Shown here piece after piece: positions 10,205-21,989 of a DNA stretch of 64,000 bases. Source of the DNA: Reticulitermes speratus (Eukaryota; Arthropoda; Insecta; Blattodea; Rhinotermitidae); NCBI GenBank assembly GCA_021186555.1, contig JAJKFL010000003.1, positions 34,522,908 to 34,586,907 of the forward strand, read 5' to 3'. The translations under genes were made by a program, and so were the position numbers. The notes below the pieces were generated by a model that was not told where the DNA came from, did not search any database, and was given only the letters and a program-made list of their open reading frames with translations. How positions within the stretch are numbered: position 1 is the first letter of the stretch; the number at the start of each line of letters is the position of its first letter.

Positions 10205-11890
10205 TTATAGGTTATTTTGTTTTACAGATATTTCAATTTCTTTTGTTTCTGAAATTGTAGTAGGTCATATAATGGAGTCAGACTTTAGATTCGTTGAATA
10301 ATAATTACTTAATAATTACATATGTCATTCGATAAGTATAGTTTCAAAAAGTGGAATGAAAAGTTTTTAACTGTGCAATTTAAGTACAATTTCACTTCAG
10401 ATAATATGAATCGTGCTGAGTTTGCAAGGTAGGCAGACAGGCAGGCAGTAATAATAAAATAAAATTCTGACAGTTTCATTTATTATAGGTGAACAAAGAA
10501 AACGGGGTAATTATCCAGTAGACTGGCTTATAAATCTTCAGGTTGATTTTTTCAAAGAATTGTAGAGGCATTATAAAAGCGGTCTCCTTCCTATTTCTTT
10601 TGATGAGAGATTCCAGGATACTGAAATCAGACCAAAATATTTTATGCTGCAAGAACTAGGCTACAGATGGAAAGGGTCGTCAATGACCATGATACCTAGA
10701 CGATATAAACAGTGGCTTAACAGTGGAATACGGAGACAGGAAGCAGAAATACAACTTAAGACCGGGTCATCAGGACTAATTAGACCTACGTCTTATAACA
10801 AATATTCTGCATAGTGTAACTAAAGGTTAAAGCAAGAATTGCAAGAAAAATATATTGTCATTCATCCGAACCTTGCTGGTGTTGGCCAGACGTGATTATG
10901 TCTATACATGGAACAAAGTGTGCACGTGTGTAGACCTACATCGGAAATATTAGCAGTTTAAAGCCCAGTGGCAAGTATACGTACCAAATAAACTTTCTGT
11001 ATTTTCTCCACACAGTAATAAGTATCCTCTTCAAATCTATAGAGATTTGACAATGGTACACAAGTCAATGAAACAATCTTTATCTTTTGTACTTTGTCCA
11101 TTGTCTTGATTTCTAACGGAGCACGAAGTTTCGGAAGCAGAGCCGGGTTCCGAAACGTACTCATTTAAAAATTAAGACGATGGAAAGAGTTCAAAAGAAG
11201 AAGATTATTTCGTCATGTTTCCAATTATTTGTTCAGTGAAGAGCGATATATTCCTAAAGAGCTTTCAATGGTTCTTCTTTGTAGCAGAAAGGGAATTTGC
11301 TGCTGGTTGAAGCTGGAACTGAATTTTTAATTATAATTTATTCTTCAAAGGATTAAGCAGAATTTTAAAGGTTTATTGTTAATGTAGTTGGTTCAGCAGA
11401 CTTTTTTTTGATAGTACCAGTATAAAATCAGAAAACCCACGCAGATCCAAACACTATGTCAAAATAAACGACAATAATTTTCGCGGACAGTATCTGCTTA
11501 TCGCTGCCATCAAACCACCAAGTCGCAGAACAAATGAGCCAGCAAGAACAGGCATATAAGAAACAACTCGTACATTTGGAGAGATGTGACATTAAAATAA
11601 AGTAAGAGCTATGCTTCTTTACACGTAATGTGTGTAAAAGGTGCTTTACGGAAAACCTTAAAATAGTAACACCTTGAAGTAGGAAAACTGTAAAATCTCT
11701 TTGAATGCAGAAGTTTTCAATAACTGTCTTGTAATATTATAATTTTAACACTCTCTTTATATAACACTGTAAATAGATATTTTAATTTCCATGTTTTAAT
11801 GTTCCAGATATTTTAATGGTCTGCTGCCATTATGTATTTTATCATCTACATATGACAAAGTTATGTAACAACGCTGTATACGTCTTTTAG
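10205..11890. other. Non-coding stretch with one palindrome
   Basis: No gene recognised. At 11129-11156 GTTTCGGAA and TTCCGAAAC form a 9-bp perfect inverted pair around a GC-rich loop; both strands thus read TTCCGAAAC, resembling the ends of the hammerhead-like repeats. Confidence 0.4.
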
Positions 11891-11892
11891 TA

Positions 11893-11947
11893 TTGATACT
11901 CCCTGAACATGGCTAAAGATAACAGCCGAAACATGTAGGAGTGTTCC
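11893..11947 (+). ncRNA. Hammerhead-like motif with long stem I, altered core
   Basis: Stem I strand GATACTCC (11895-11902) can pair over eight positions, two of them G-U, with GGAGTGTT after the predicted cleavage base A11937. The core reads CTGAACA (11903-11909; G8 changed to C), then an extra T, stem II GGCT (11911-11914) with AGCC (11924-11927), GAAA at 11928-11931 and CATGTA as minimal stem III. The fold is the most complete in the window, but G8 is a catalytic base, so this copy is probably inactive. Confidence 0.55.
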
Positions 11948-12412
11948 CTGTTCTTAATGTGAGCAACTGTTTGGTTATAATCTTGTTTTAGTGTGTTTTA
12001 AACTTAATTTTTTTGTGGTTTTCCCTTGAAATAAATTAACCTATATTTTCTTGTGTGATCCACATGCCTGCGCGATGTAGGTTTTCTTGAGCTGAAGCAC
12101 ATCAGAGAGAAACACAGGACGAAACTCATACATAATGCCCTTGTATGTTGATACTTACTGTCTTGTTAATTCTGAGCACCCACCGAATATCAACTACATT
12201 TTAAAAGACAAGTTACGACCATTAGTAAAAAATTAAATTAATTTTGTATGTGATAATTTTTCTTCATAAATTAACAATTCTTTAATTTAGCAACGTAATT
12301 GTATTGTGAAGTATGTAGTATGTTATAAAACGCTGAACCTTATTAATTAAATAATGTCACAAATTCACCAACACATGCACTTTCACTATTAAAAATGAAT
12401 AGTTTGTTAAAA

Positions 12413-12460
12413 AGCTCTACATATGTTTCGGTCGGTTAACCGGCCATCATCAGGGGCGAC
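12413..12460 (-). ncRNA. Hammerhead-like motif, full core
   Basis: On the minus strand CTGATGA (12453-12447), extra T, a hairpin GGCCGG-TTAA-CCGACC with one mismatch, GAAA (12429-12426), then CATATGTA, which can form a three-pair stem III and end at the predicted cleavage base at 12418. Stem I is short and has a mismatch (GCCC with GAGC). It stands alone, without an inverted partner nearby. Confidence 0.55.
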
Positions 12461-12464
12461 TAGA

Positions 12465-14853
12465 GTTACTTAATAAAAACACATTCATTAGGTTATCCAG
12501 AGGTGTGGATTAAAAACAGTCAAGTGTGAGTATTATAAAACTGCAATAATAAAATATTAAGTTCTAAAATTCACGTCGTATTAAAGATCACTTCCAATGG
12601 TGTTGCACGACGTGTTGCAAATCACTTGTTGCGTACACTATGTTGTAGACATTGCGTTAGTTTTTGCGCACATGAAGTTGCGTATGTGATACTGTTCACT
12701 AGAAGTATGTTTTGCTATCTTGTTTTCGTTGGTCGGTATTGTCCTTGCAGGCGGTACTCAGCTGTATAATACATTGGTTTTTGGCATGGTGTTACGTATC
12801 TGTGTTTGTTAGCTGTGGTGTAGTATCCGGGTGAGTGAGTTCTGTCTGCCTACTAATTAAAGTTTCGTTTGCAGTCCTGCTATAGGCTACAAAATCTATT
12901 TTTTTTTTTCACTCAGCCTTTAAGGTGTTAATACTTGTTCTCACTGGATTTCTTGTAGTTACGTACAAAGCCGGGATGCTTCAGTCTGTATAGTGACTGG
13001 GCTACAGGATTTGTTTTCGATTACCTGGGCATTTGTTTTTATCGTCTGCGAAACATCGAGACCGACTTTATGGCCAATCCATCTTTATATTTAATTTGTA
13101 CTGGAGGTGAAACTGATTGCTCCATCTACTGCCGAAGTTAATATGCGTGGACGTGTACCTCCACTGCCCCATAAAGAATGACGGCGTCGTGTGCAATTAC
13201 ATCAAGGGACAATTGTACTCTACCATTGATATCGGCAGTCTGAATTCTGCATTTTTATTTTTCGTAACTATAACATCTTTTACAATTATGACATTTATTT
13301 AGCAATTCGAATATAAACATAGCGAAATTGACGGAAATGGCGAAATCCAGCCGGCAGTATGACTGAGAAGTGAACAAAGAACTCAGGCTCAGAATCATTC
13401 AATTCAGTTAATACCTTTTCAGTTCAGTTTTAGTCATGTCAGAACTTCTTATATGGTCGGCTTAATTATAAATTACTGTGTCGACACCTGTCTAACGAAA
13501 GAGTGTCTATGTTTCTGGAACATCGGTCTCCTTTTGTGACGTAACAGCAGCAGTGCAAAGCTGATGCCACTTGTTAACACGGGATACACAGTATTTTATA
13601 AAAGCCGCGTTAGCAGGGCAGAGAAGGGAGGGTAAATACACGCGAAGATGTTCCCCTGCAGGCGCTACGCTATCGCTGTCTCTTATATGTTCACGTTACT
13701 GTCTCCGGTGTTTGACGTTAGTAGTCCATAAACTTGAAGGTATGACCCAAGAGGAACTCTGCTTCAAAGAACACGCGATTTAAAAGAGATCTAACCCCTC
13801 TCCCCTTTCTGCTATTTCTCTTTCCATCTCACATTCTTAACCCTTTAAAGTTCAGTGGCTACTGTATGTGCTGCCTGCTTTCACATTAAAAATCATTGTA
13901 TTTTTTCCACAGAGTGTATTTATGGGTTCTACATGATTCTGTAAATAGACAATGATTGTTGCTGTAAACAGCTTTAATTGACGAAAATTCCGAGTTGAGG
14001 GGTAATTTATTTTTTGTGAGATAGGAATTCAACTTTGAAGCAATTTTATAATCCCCTTTCTGTTTCATATATTTTGCAATTTGAAAATTGTAGTATGAAA
14101 ATTAAGCTTAATTTCACCAACAACTCTTTGCTTGACATTGATTTGATTTCTCAAATTAAAAGTATTTAATTATTGAATTACATATTTCAAAATTAATGTG
14201 ATGGGAAGCAAGTAAATAAAACTGATTATATATGGTGTCAAATTTCGTACTTTGATATTAGCGATAATGACGCTTCGGAATCTGTTAACTCAGGGATGTG
14301 TTTACTCTTTTTATATCTCACTCAACGTTAACTTAAAAATGCATATTACGAGAAGAGAATTTCAGCGGATCCGGCGAACTAAGGGTTAGAAGGGGCGGAA
14401 TGTTTGGTACCGCGTCAGAGGAATAGAGTTGAATGTAACAAAATTAATTCCAGTGAATCACATAATCTTCAGGTGCAAATGTGATGAATATCTCAGTACA
14501 CTTCCCAAAGAAGAGTGTTTAAATGAACAAAAGCTGTGAAAACGTCACTTGAAATATATATGCTATTGTGTACGTAAATTGAATATTACAGGGACTTGCC
14601 TTTCTTCAGGATATCAGATTGAACCATACAGTTTTTCTTTATGATAAGAATGGTGAAATAAATAATAGTAATAATGTAAATATTTTTAAAGTCCGTTTTA
14701 TTACAGCATTAATCCCCACATATATTCTGCGTCATATAATACGTTCGCTCTAAAAGAAAACCTTCATTTCATAAGAACTTTAGTTCGTATGTTACCATAC
14801 ATACGACATATTAAAGAACATAATATTTGCTAATTAAATACATTATATTTCTT
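12465..14853. other. Non-coding stretch, nothing recognised
   Basis: No domain or named repeat seen. The small frames at 13117 and 13571 encode no recognisable protein. Confidence 0.4.
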
Positions 14854-15146
14854 AAGTTATGGCTTGGAGCCGTGCCATGGCTCAGGCGGTTAGTCTCCGG
14901 TCTCGCACTGCGGAGTACCGCATCTGTCCATGTGGGATTTGTGGTGGACAAAGTGGCACTGGGAGAGGTTTTTCCCCGAGTACTTCGGTTTTCCCTGTCA
15001 ATTTTATTTCACCGGTGCTCCATTACACGGAAAAACGGAAAAAACTAATCATCTTCATCACAGCGTTGCACAATAAGCCTTCAAGGCTGCGGTGCGTCCG
15101 TAGCATCTGCTGCGGGGTCCTTCACAAAAGAAAAAGTTATGGCTTG
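14854..15146 (+). mobile_element. tRNA-derived SINE, family A, with 13-bp target duplication
   Basis: The SINE occupies about 14867-15133 and is flanked by the exact direct repeat AAGTTATGGCTTG at 14854-14866 and 15134-15146. Its head has an A-box-like TGGCTCAGGCGG and a decayed B-box region. The body carries GTGGCACTGGGAGAGG, CGAGTACTTCGGTTTTCCCT and a CCGGTGCTCCATTACAC segment, also found in the partial copies at 25890 and 28590. The 3' end is A-rich. SINEs are copied by a partner LINE; the perfect target duplication implies a fairly recent insertion. A 118-codon frame across it is not a gene. Confidence 0.85.
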
Positions 15147-15149
15147 AAG

Positions 15150-17540
15150 TTAAAAGATTCAGAAAAACCAAACTTTATTCCATTGGTACCACTTTTCCTC
15201 TACGAAGAAATATAGCTATATTTTGCACTTCAGGTCATTGTTAGGATATGTAGAACCGAAATTTAACAATAACACTTAGTCAAGTAGCTAAACTAACTCA
15301 AAGCGCCCCACATATTTTTGTGTCTGTCTGAATGATGCTTCATTGACAATGCCTATGAAATTTAGAGTGTTGTAGGCCAACATATGCAAAGAGTTTAAAA
15401 ATTGTTTTAAAGAACTTCACATGCCGTTATGTTCGTCTATTTTTTTCTCACAGTTATAATAATTATGCAAAATTCAATTAATCATTTAACTTTGTAATGG
15501 AAGTAAGAACACGTAACATGTATGTGAGGGAATTGTGGTTAATTATAAGAAAGTATTTCTTTATCCGTAAATGAAGTTAGTTAATGAAAAGCGTACGACT
15601 CGAGTAACAGCTGGTTATAGTAATTGTGAAATGTGATTTATTCTAGCGGCAGACACTGACCTAGTGCAACATAGTTGGCGGTCGTTTTACCGCGCGTTCT
15701 ATCGTGTTGATGTGAAGGTATGAGCACCATTAGAAGCGGAAAGCAAATGAGACTGAAATCGTGACATGTGTAAATGAAAACTATTTCTTGATTATTTCAC
15801 GTTAATGAGCAACCCCCTTTTTAACCTACCTTTTTTAAAAGTGTAATAAACTTGGCTTTTTACGAACATTAGAAGTCTAATTTTAAAAGTAAGTCTTGAA
15901 TTATTGTTAATAAATAATGTTTCGATTGGCAGAGTACCAAATTAAGCCGAATCTGTAATCTGAACTTCAGAAGAAAACACTTTTATATCTATAAGGTCAT
16001 AAAATATTAAATAAGAGTAGGAATTCAGTTTAGCCGGAGTGAAAGTTGCAATGATTAGAATTAAGGGTATAAATGTTTTCTTTGTTTAATCCAAATAAGT
16101 GAACAAGTGCAGAGTAGAAGTTCCGTGTTTATGATAATATGTTTCTTGTGGAAAATTTGTCGATGGTAACATAAATAATTTGCAGTGTGTCAATTAATAA
16201 GAATGTGTTCGTCAAACAGGGCCATAGGTCATCGAATTAATAACGCCACAAACGTAAATTGTAAATTATTTTCCAGTAATATTTTTACATACGGTAAGGT
16301 AAATTCTAGCTATGAGTGTACATATTTATAGGCTATCCCTTCAGAATTGTTTAGTGAATACGTGTTTTTTTTTAAATTTATGCTGAATGTTTGATTTTCT
16401 TAAATACACACAATTTACTCAGGATTTAGAAATATTTACCTTTCGTTCGCCTGTTTATTACTAAAGCGACCTTTAATCTGATATACTGTGTGAACATGAC
16501 CACGTTTGGTAAATTTTAAATTGAATTTCTCGCTTTGTAGAAGGTATGAACCACAGACCTAACATGCAGCCAAACACTCGACAGGCCTTATACGACCCTG
16601 ATTTATCGGCTCAGTTGGAGGCTTTTCCATTACCTTTTTACAGATTATTTAGGACTTATGTTGTTATTAACATTTCCTTTGGTTCTAATTCATGTCTGTG
16701 ACTCTGTTAACATGCTGGTGCGTATTTGTATGGCAATTAATCTCAGAAACTGTCGTCGTTCATTTTAGCTTCTAGCTTAATCAAAGTAAGATTCATGCAG
16801 ATGAATTTAAAAACGTACCAAACTGGGTATAGCCCTTATGCGAAGGGCATTACGTAGTTTTTATTTAGATATTTTCAGACAGCTCAAACATCCTGGTGAC
16901 CAGAAACTTTATATTTGATATCGCTTCTGTCAAGACAATACGCAGCAATTGAAGTAAAGTATGACGAAAGGATCAAACTTCGCGGTAGGTTTTGGAGCGA
17001 TGCCTTCGTGTTCACAGTCTGGTATTTTGCTGTCCCACATTTCATAGAATGAAGAAATGAAGTACTGATAATTTAAGCTGAGTTGCCAGGTCGTGCTCAC
17101 ATTGAATGTGGTTCACTATGTACTGGATAATTATCGTCCACTATGTCTTTCGGCAACAGTGCGAAGTGTATGTTGACGATCAACAGAAGAGCGAGTCTGG
17201 AAGGCGGCTTTGCATACAAGGAAGAAATTCTCCCGAAAGCAGTAGTGAAAATGGAATATCCTTTCATAGTCACACATTTTCCAGGATTTCAGATCCATTG
17301 ACCGCATTGTAATTTGAATTTTGTCCTGAAATTGGAATGAAACTTGTTTGTAGATTGAAGTTTCATAGAGTAATTGTATTGGTATCCATGGACTTCATGT
17401 CCCCCTCAGAATGAACGCAACAAAGAAGTAATAAGAAAACCGGATAACAGGGAAGGAAGAAAGGAAGAAATGAGTGACTGAAAGCATAGAAAATATGGAT
17501 GAAATAATGTAAGAACAGTGTCACAGGCAAAGATGAGGCG
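15150..17540. other. Non-coding stretch, nothing recognised
   Basis: Long AT-rich sequence. Nothing stands out apart from short A/T runs. Confidence 0.4.
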
Positions 17541-17544
17541 CTGT

Positions 17545-17722
17545 TTGTGCTCCAGGAACTATAGTGCTGTACACAGTAGCATGTCGCTAATGCACGTGAC
17601 TTGCTTGTGTTCCAGGAGCTATAGTGCGTACACCGTAGCATGTCGGTAATGCATGTGACTTGTTTGTGTTCCAGGAGCTATAGTGCGTACACCGTAGCTT
17701 GTCGGTAATGTATGTGACTTAT
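17545..17722 (+). repeat. Three-copy tandem repeat, 59-60 bp unit
   Basis: Units start at 17545, 17605 and 17664. Each carries TTGTGTTCCAGGAGCTATAG, GTACACCGTAGC and GTCGGTAATG. Units 2 and 3 differ at only a few bases; unit 1 is more diverged and one base longer, suggesting two rounds of duplication. Confidence 0.9.
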
Positions 17723-17869
17723 TGGCGCACGACCAACTTTGTCGGCAGTTCAGTCGAAGCGAATGCCACGCGAGTTACGATGTAGTCATCCCCGCATGAC
17801 TGTGATATTTAACGTTGATAATTTAGTTGCCAGGACTACAGCTGTTTTACTCATCATACGTCTGCTTGA

Positions 17870-18130
17870 GATCTTCAGCTTACAGTTGTTGTGCCAACCG
17901 AAACATTAGGCATTGGAAGGACCAAAGGAAGAATGCGATATTACAGTTTCCCACAGCTGTGATTATGAAGATCCAATGTCTTCTGGGATGTGACGTCTTG
18001 TAGTCTATGAGAAGTTTATTGACGTTCCTGAGAAACCTGCTGCTCCAATCTTCAGGGTGGAAAAAAAAATTGTCGTCTGTCTTAAGGACAGTGGTATCAG
18101 GGTTCTCGCTGTCAGTAAATCTGTACCAGC
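17870..18130. repeat. Decayed palindromic repeat of the hammerhead-like group
   Basis: Near 17890-17911 the plus strand has GTTG...CAACCGAAACATTAGG. At 18026-18055 the minus strand has CTGAAGA (18055-18049) followed by a GCAGCAGGTTTCTC string like that at 53490. Between them lies a TTCTGGGATGTGACGTCTTG module shared in reverse with 62350. Core bases are damaged in both motifs. Confidence 0.45.
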
Positions 18131-18169
18131 GTGCGCTACGTGACATCCACAGTAAGCGTCATATTCAAA

Positions 18170-18600
18170 GACAGAGGGTATTTGAGAATAGAGTGCTGAG
18201 GAATATGTTTGGACCAGAGGAGGGTGGATGGAGAAATTACAAGGACATTTATACTATTCGCCAGAAATTGTTGAAGTGAACATGTAAGGAGGATGAGACG
18301 GGCGACAAGTGGATCACTCATTGGAAGAAGAAAATGCGTACAAAATGTTAGAAGGTGAAGGGACGATGCAACTCCAGAGACCTATAGGTAGATGGTAGTG
18401 TACTTGTAAAATGTATCTCACAGATAGTGTGCGACCATGTGGAGTAGTATCCTGGTTGCTTGTGGGATCAAGTGGCTGTCTGCTGTAAATATAGAATGAA
18501 ACTTCTGATTCTGTATAAGAGGGAGAATTGCTTCTCCAACTGAGAGGCTGTTAGCTTCTCAAGAAAGCATGTGATCCATATAGCTACTTGTGGATGATCA
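18170..18600 (+). pseudogene. LINE C-terminal tail remnant (family b), diverged
   Basis: Frame 18007-18279 includes the segment RVFENRVLRNMFGPEEGG, the conserved start of the LINE tail also seen at 36032. The frame is lost soon after. Later marks are an ACCTATAGGTAGATGG string near 18380 and the terminal TTAGCTTCTCAAGAAAG near 18552. The reverse transcriptase domain is absent. Confidence 0.65.
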
Positions 18601-18609
18601 TTTGGGATG

Positions 18610-21200
18610 TTTCGTGTGTCATCCTTGGAAGAACATAGTCTACAGTGGAAAATGACCTGTGCGTTGAGGGGTTAGAGCCGCTGGACCAGACTACCCAAAA
18701 ACCTGGGCCCAGACGTCTGTCGTCTGTCAGAGATATATACAGACCATTAATCTCCAGAATGATCAGGAGACGGCGAAGAGACGATCGTATCAGAGATATT
18801 TGTTAAAAGCGAAATACAATAACACTGCTGCGATGGAACAGTCATGATCCTCTTGCAGTAGGAGGTCAGCAAGTCTGAGGTCAGTGATATTCTTCTCCCT
18901 CTAAAAATATCAACGTAATTATGAAGATACAAAACTCCCTCGGATATATTCCTAATATGAATCCTTTTATTAGTCAAGGAGTAATAAAAATATCCCATTT
19001 TTCTGCTGGCTACAGTTCTAAAAATTAAGTTGCAGGCCTAAATTTGCCCGAACTCTTCCAGCATAATCTTAGTTAAACCAATTCAATACTTGACAGATAG
19101 TTACTAGAAAATTAAAAACAGTAGTTTTCAGGTTGTTCTTTGGCGTGGTTTACGAAATATGCAATTATTCTGATACATTTATTATAAACATGCATATCTT
19201 TAGATAGTATGGAATGAGCTCTGTCCTGTCGACTGAACGTAACTGACCCTGAATCTAACTCTATGGAGCAGGGGAAGCTAAGAATTTCTCAACAAATTAA
19301 ACATCTCCCAGCTCTTTTAGAATCCGGTGCTTCATCACATGTTCACAAGATCTCGGCAGAGCCACACGAACCCAATTCACATATTCCCACAATGTTTAAG
19401 TTTTGTTTTATTATTATCCATTTTGTTTCTAAGTTAAGATATTCTGAACCATGAGATACTCGAAGTCTCATAAGGCAGTAGTGCCTGTGTGAGTTATCCG
19501 TGTATATAGGCTATTTAATGAAAAGTATAACAGGTCCACTGGGCTTGAAACACATCTCTACAACTCTTTGGTGACAATTTTTTATCTGAATGGAATAAAT
19601 AAAATTGAAATAAAAATAAAGTCTTTGCGTATATTGTAAGGTTTGTAATACACAAAATTACTCGTACTTAGTTGCAACTAAGTCGTTTCCGAAAATATGA
19701 AATTAGGGGTAGGAAGACCGAATAAGGATCAGAAACGCTGATCCAGATCTTCAAAATAGTCACTTTCCTTCAGTTTCATCTGCCAAACTTTTTTATTTAT
19801 ATACGCTTCATTCACTGACCATTTATAAAACCAATCATTACCCAGCTCTAGCATCTTGTAACTTTACACTCTCCTATTTAATTTCTTCTGTAACTGGCTA
19901 TATTAACGCAGACCTCACTGAGAACATATATTTTAATTATTATATGGCCATAATAAGGGGATTAGCCTTGGAGTAATATAATGCGTCATTAAAACAAACA
20001 TATCGGAGCTCTAACTGCACTAGTTAGGCTGTTTGTGTTAAATTGTGTATTTATTAAAGTGTACGTAAAAAATTAGAGAGCTAATTGAATACAGGCGACA
20101 AGTACAAAAACAAGAGTAAACGTAGTATAAATGATATGAACACGTTAGTTATAAAATATCCAGCCAAGAAGATAAGCCATCGTGACGGGGCGGGGGGCAG
20201 GGAAAACCTGTTGCGTATGTTGTACAGGAAAACGTACGTAAATCAGACCAATTAGAGTCGGGTTTCCAACCCGCTTCTCACCCCTTTCAACCCTGTCTAC
20301 CTACCAACCCCCTCTATAACACTTTCATATATACAAATAGTATCCCGAGAGAAGGCGTTGAAGCTTATGGCTCTTTCGTCTTATCATCGGCAATAGATCA
20401 CAATGGCACGGGCAGTTATTGTGGGTGTGCTGCTGCCGAATGTTCCGGTATGTGGTCATGCACAGCAGCGGCGTTTTTGAACCACAGACACTCAAAAAGA
20501 GAGCCAGTCAGTGAAGTATGTTTAGAGTGAAAAATACGCTTTCTTATGGCAATTGTAGATAAAAGTTCTGAGCTGGAAATTATTTGTTGAGGAGGTATAT
20601 TAGAAATTGTGTCAGATGAATTATTGGAGGTCGTATAAATAATTTGCATTTGTACTTTCAGGATTATCCTTGTCCTGTAAGATATTAGACAATTTAACCC
20701 ATTTCGGGTTCATGTTGCCTCTTCATTGCCTTTCTTAAGTTTCTGTTACCCTAAGGTTGTAATGCATTGTCAGTTTTGGTATTTAGTTTGTTGCTATCCA
20801 TTCTTCTTACATACGAGTATTGCCTCCAGTCCTTTAGAGAATTATTGTATAAGCCTTTTTGATTGTTGGTAGAATTGGTAACCTCATTCCTTCCTTAAAA
20901 AGGAAAGTGAAGCAGACTTCTAAAAGCTTCTTGCTCGCCACGTGTGTCAAAGTGCGCCCAGTATGAACACTTTAATCCTTCGACCAAGTATCACAAAACA
21001 TTATGCGAATACTTCGCTATTGTAAGAAATTCCAAAGCTGTACCTTTACTTTTCACAATCTGTTATCAAAATATGGCGGACGTGCGAACTCTTAAGGTGG
21101 AAATGACAGTAACAAATTTAATACTATCCATCCCGTTGTGTACAATTAATCACATAGATACAGAATATTCCGTCTAACACGACATTTTATTGTTCCTTTT
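18610..21200. other. Non-coding stretch, nothing recognised
   Basis: No gene or named repeat. A short GC-rich patch (GGGGCGGGGGGCAGGG near 20186) stands out in AT-rich sequence, without further support for a promoter. Confidence 0.35.
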
Positions 21201-21202
21201 AT

Positions 21203-21245
21203 GCGCTATACCTTTCGATCGAAAAAATCATCATCAGGTATTCTT
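21203..21245 (-). ncRNA. Hammerhead-like motif, full core, short stem II
   Basis: Minus strand: CTGATGA (21237-21231), extra T, GAT...ATC three-pair stem II, GAAA (21216-21213). The flanks ATACC and GGTAT pair perfectly, but this uses core base C3, so a simple hairpin competes with the hammerhead fold. Confidence 0.4.
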
Positions 21246-21659
21246 CTAAAAAATCTTAAAATTAGGGTAAAATGTTACAATAATATTGCAATTTTTGATA
21301 GTGTAGCATGTAGGTAGACGGTTGTGTAAATACTATGATATTGCTTTAAAATTTCTTACAAATTTTCCTTAGGATCTGTTTCTTAGAATTGAGTTAAAAA
21401 TTAAAAAATAAGCTTGAAAACTTGATGGGTAAATGACCACATATTAATTCGAGTAATTGGCTGGCCAGTGGTTTTAGTTATTGGTTTTTCCGTTGTGCAT
21501 CGCAGGTAAGGCTTTCGTAGATTACGGAGAATTTACTTTGTTGATATGCTCTTCGGATTTGTATATATGTTATGTTTGCCTTCATCGATTATTTCGTCAT
21601 GCTAGTATCTTATAATAATATTGATATTAGTTAAATTACAAATTTACAATTTTATTAAT

Positions 21660-21985
21660 ATCTGAGAAGAGAAGAATAACGGGTGCTTTACATTTATGAT
21701 AATATGTCGCTTAGTTCTTCTTAGAATGAGAAATGTTTTAGACATAGATTTTAAAGAAATTCAAAACACAGTTTTATGTTCAACAACTTTTTTTTCGAAA
21801 ATCGTTCCGTTTATGTGAAAATGTGGAAAAAATTTGGTACAGCCAGACAGGCCACAGATGACAATGTACTCGGAATATGTAATACTTATTGCTTTTGCTT
21901 GGCAACAGTCGTTACGAGAACGCGCCTGAATGTTGTTATACGTACATTGTATTTCTTGTTAATATGCATAATACTGTGATGTGTT
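21660..21985 (+). repeat. Dispersed repeat, copy 1 (paired with 28925-29310)
   Basis: Shares a long ordered set of strings with 28925-29310: CTTCTTAGAAT, TTCGAAAATCGT/TCCGAAAATCGT, ACAGGCCACAGA, GTAATACTTATTGCTTTT and GAACGCGCCT. The copies differ by many substitutions and indels. It encodes nothing recognisable; its class is unknown. Confidence 0.7.
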
Positions 21986-21989
21986 CGAC

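Noticed and set aside
14859-15215. 118-codon open frame
   Set aside because: It crosses the SINE family A insertion and its target duplication; it is not a gene.
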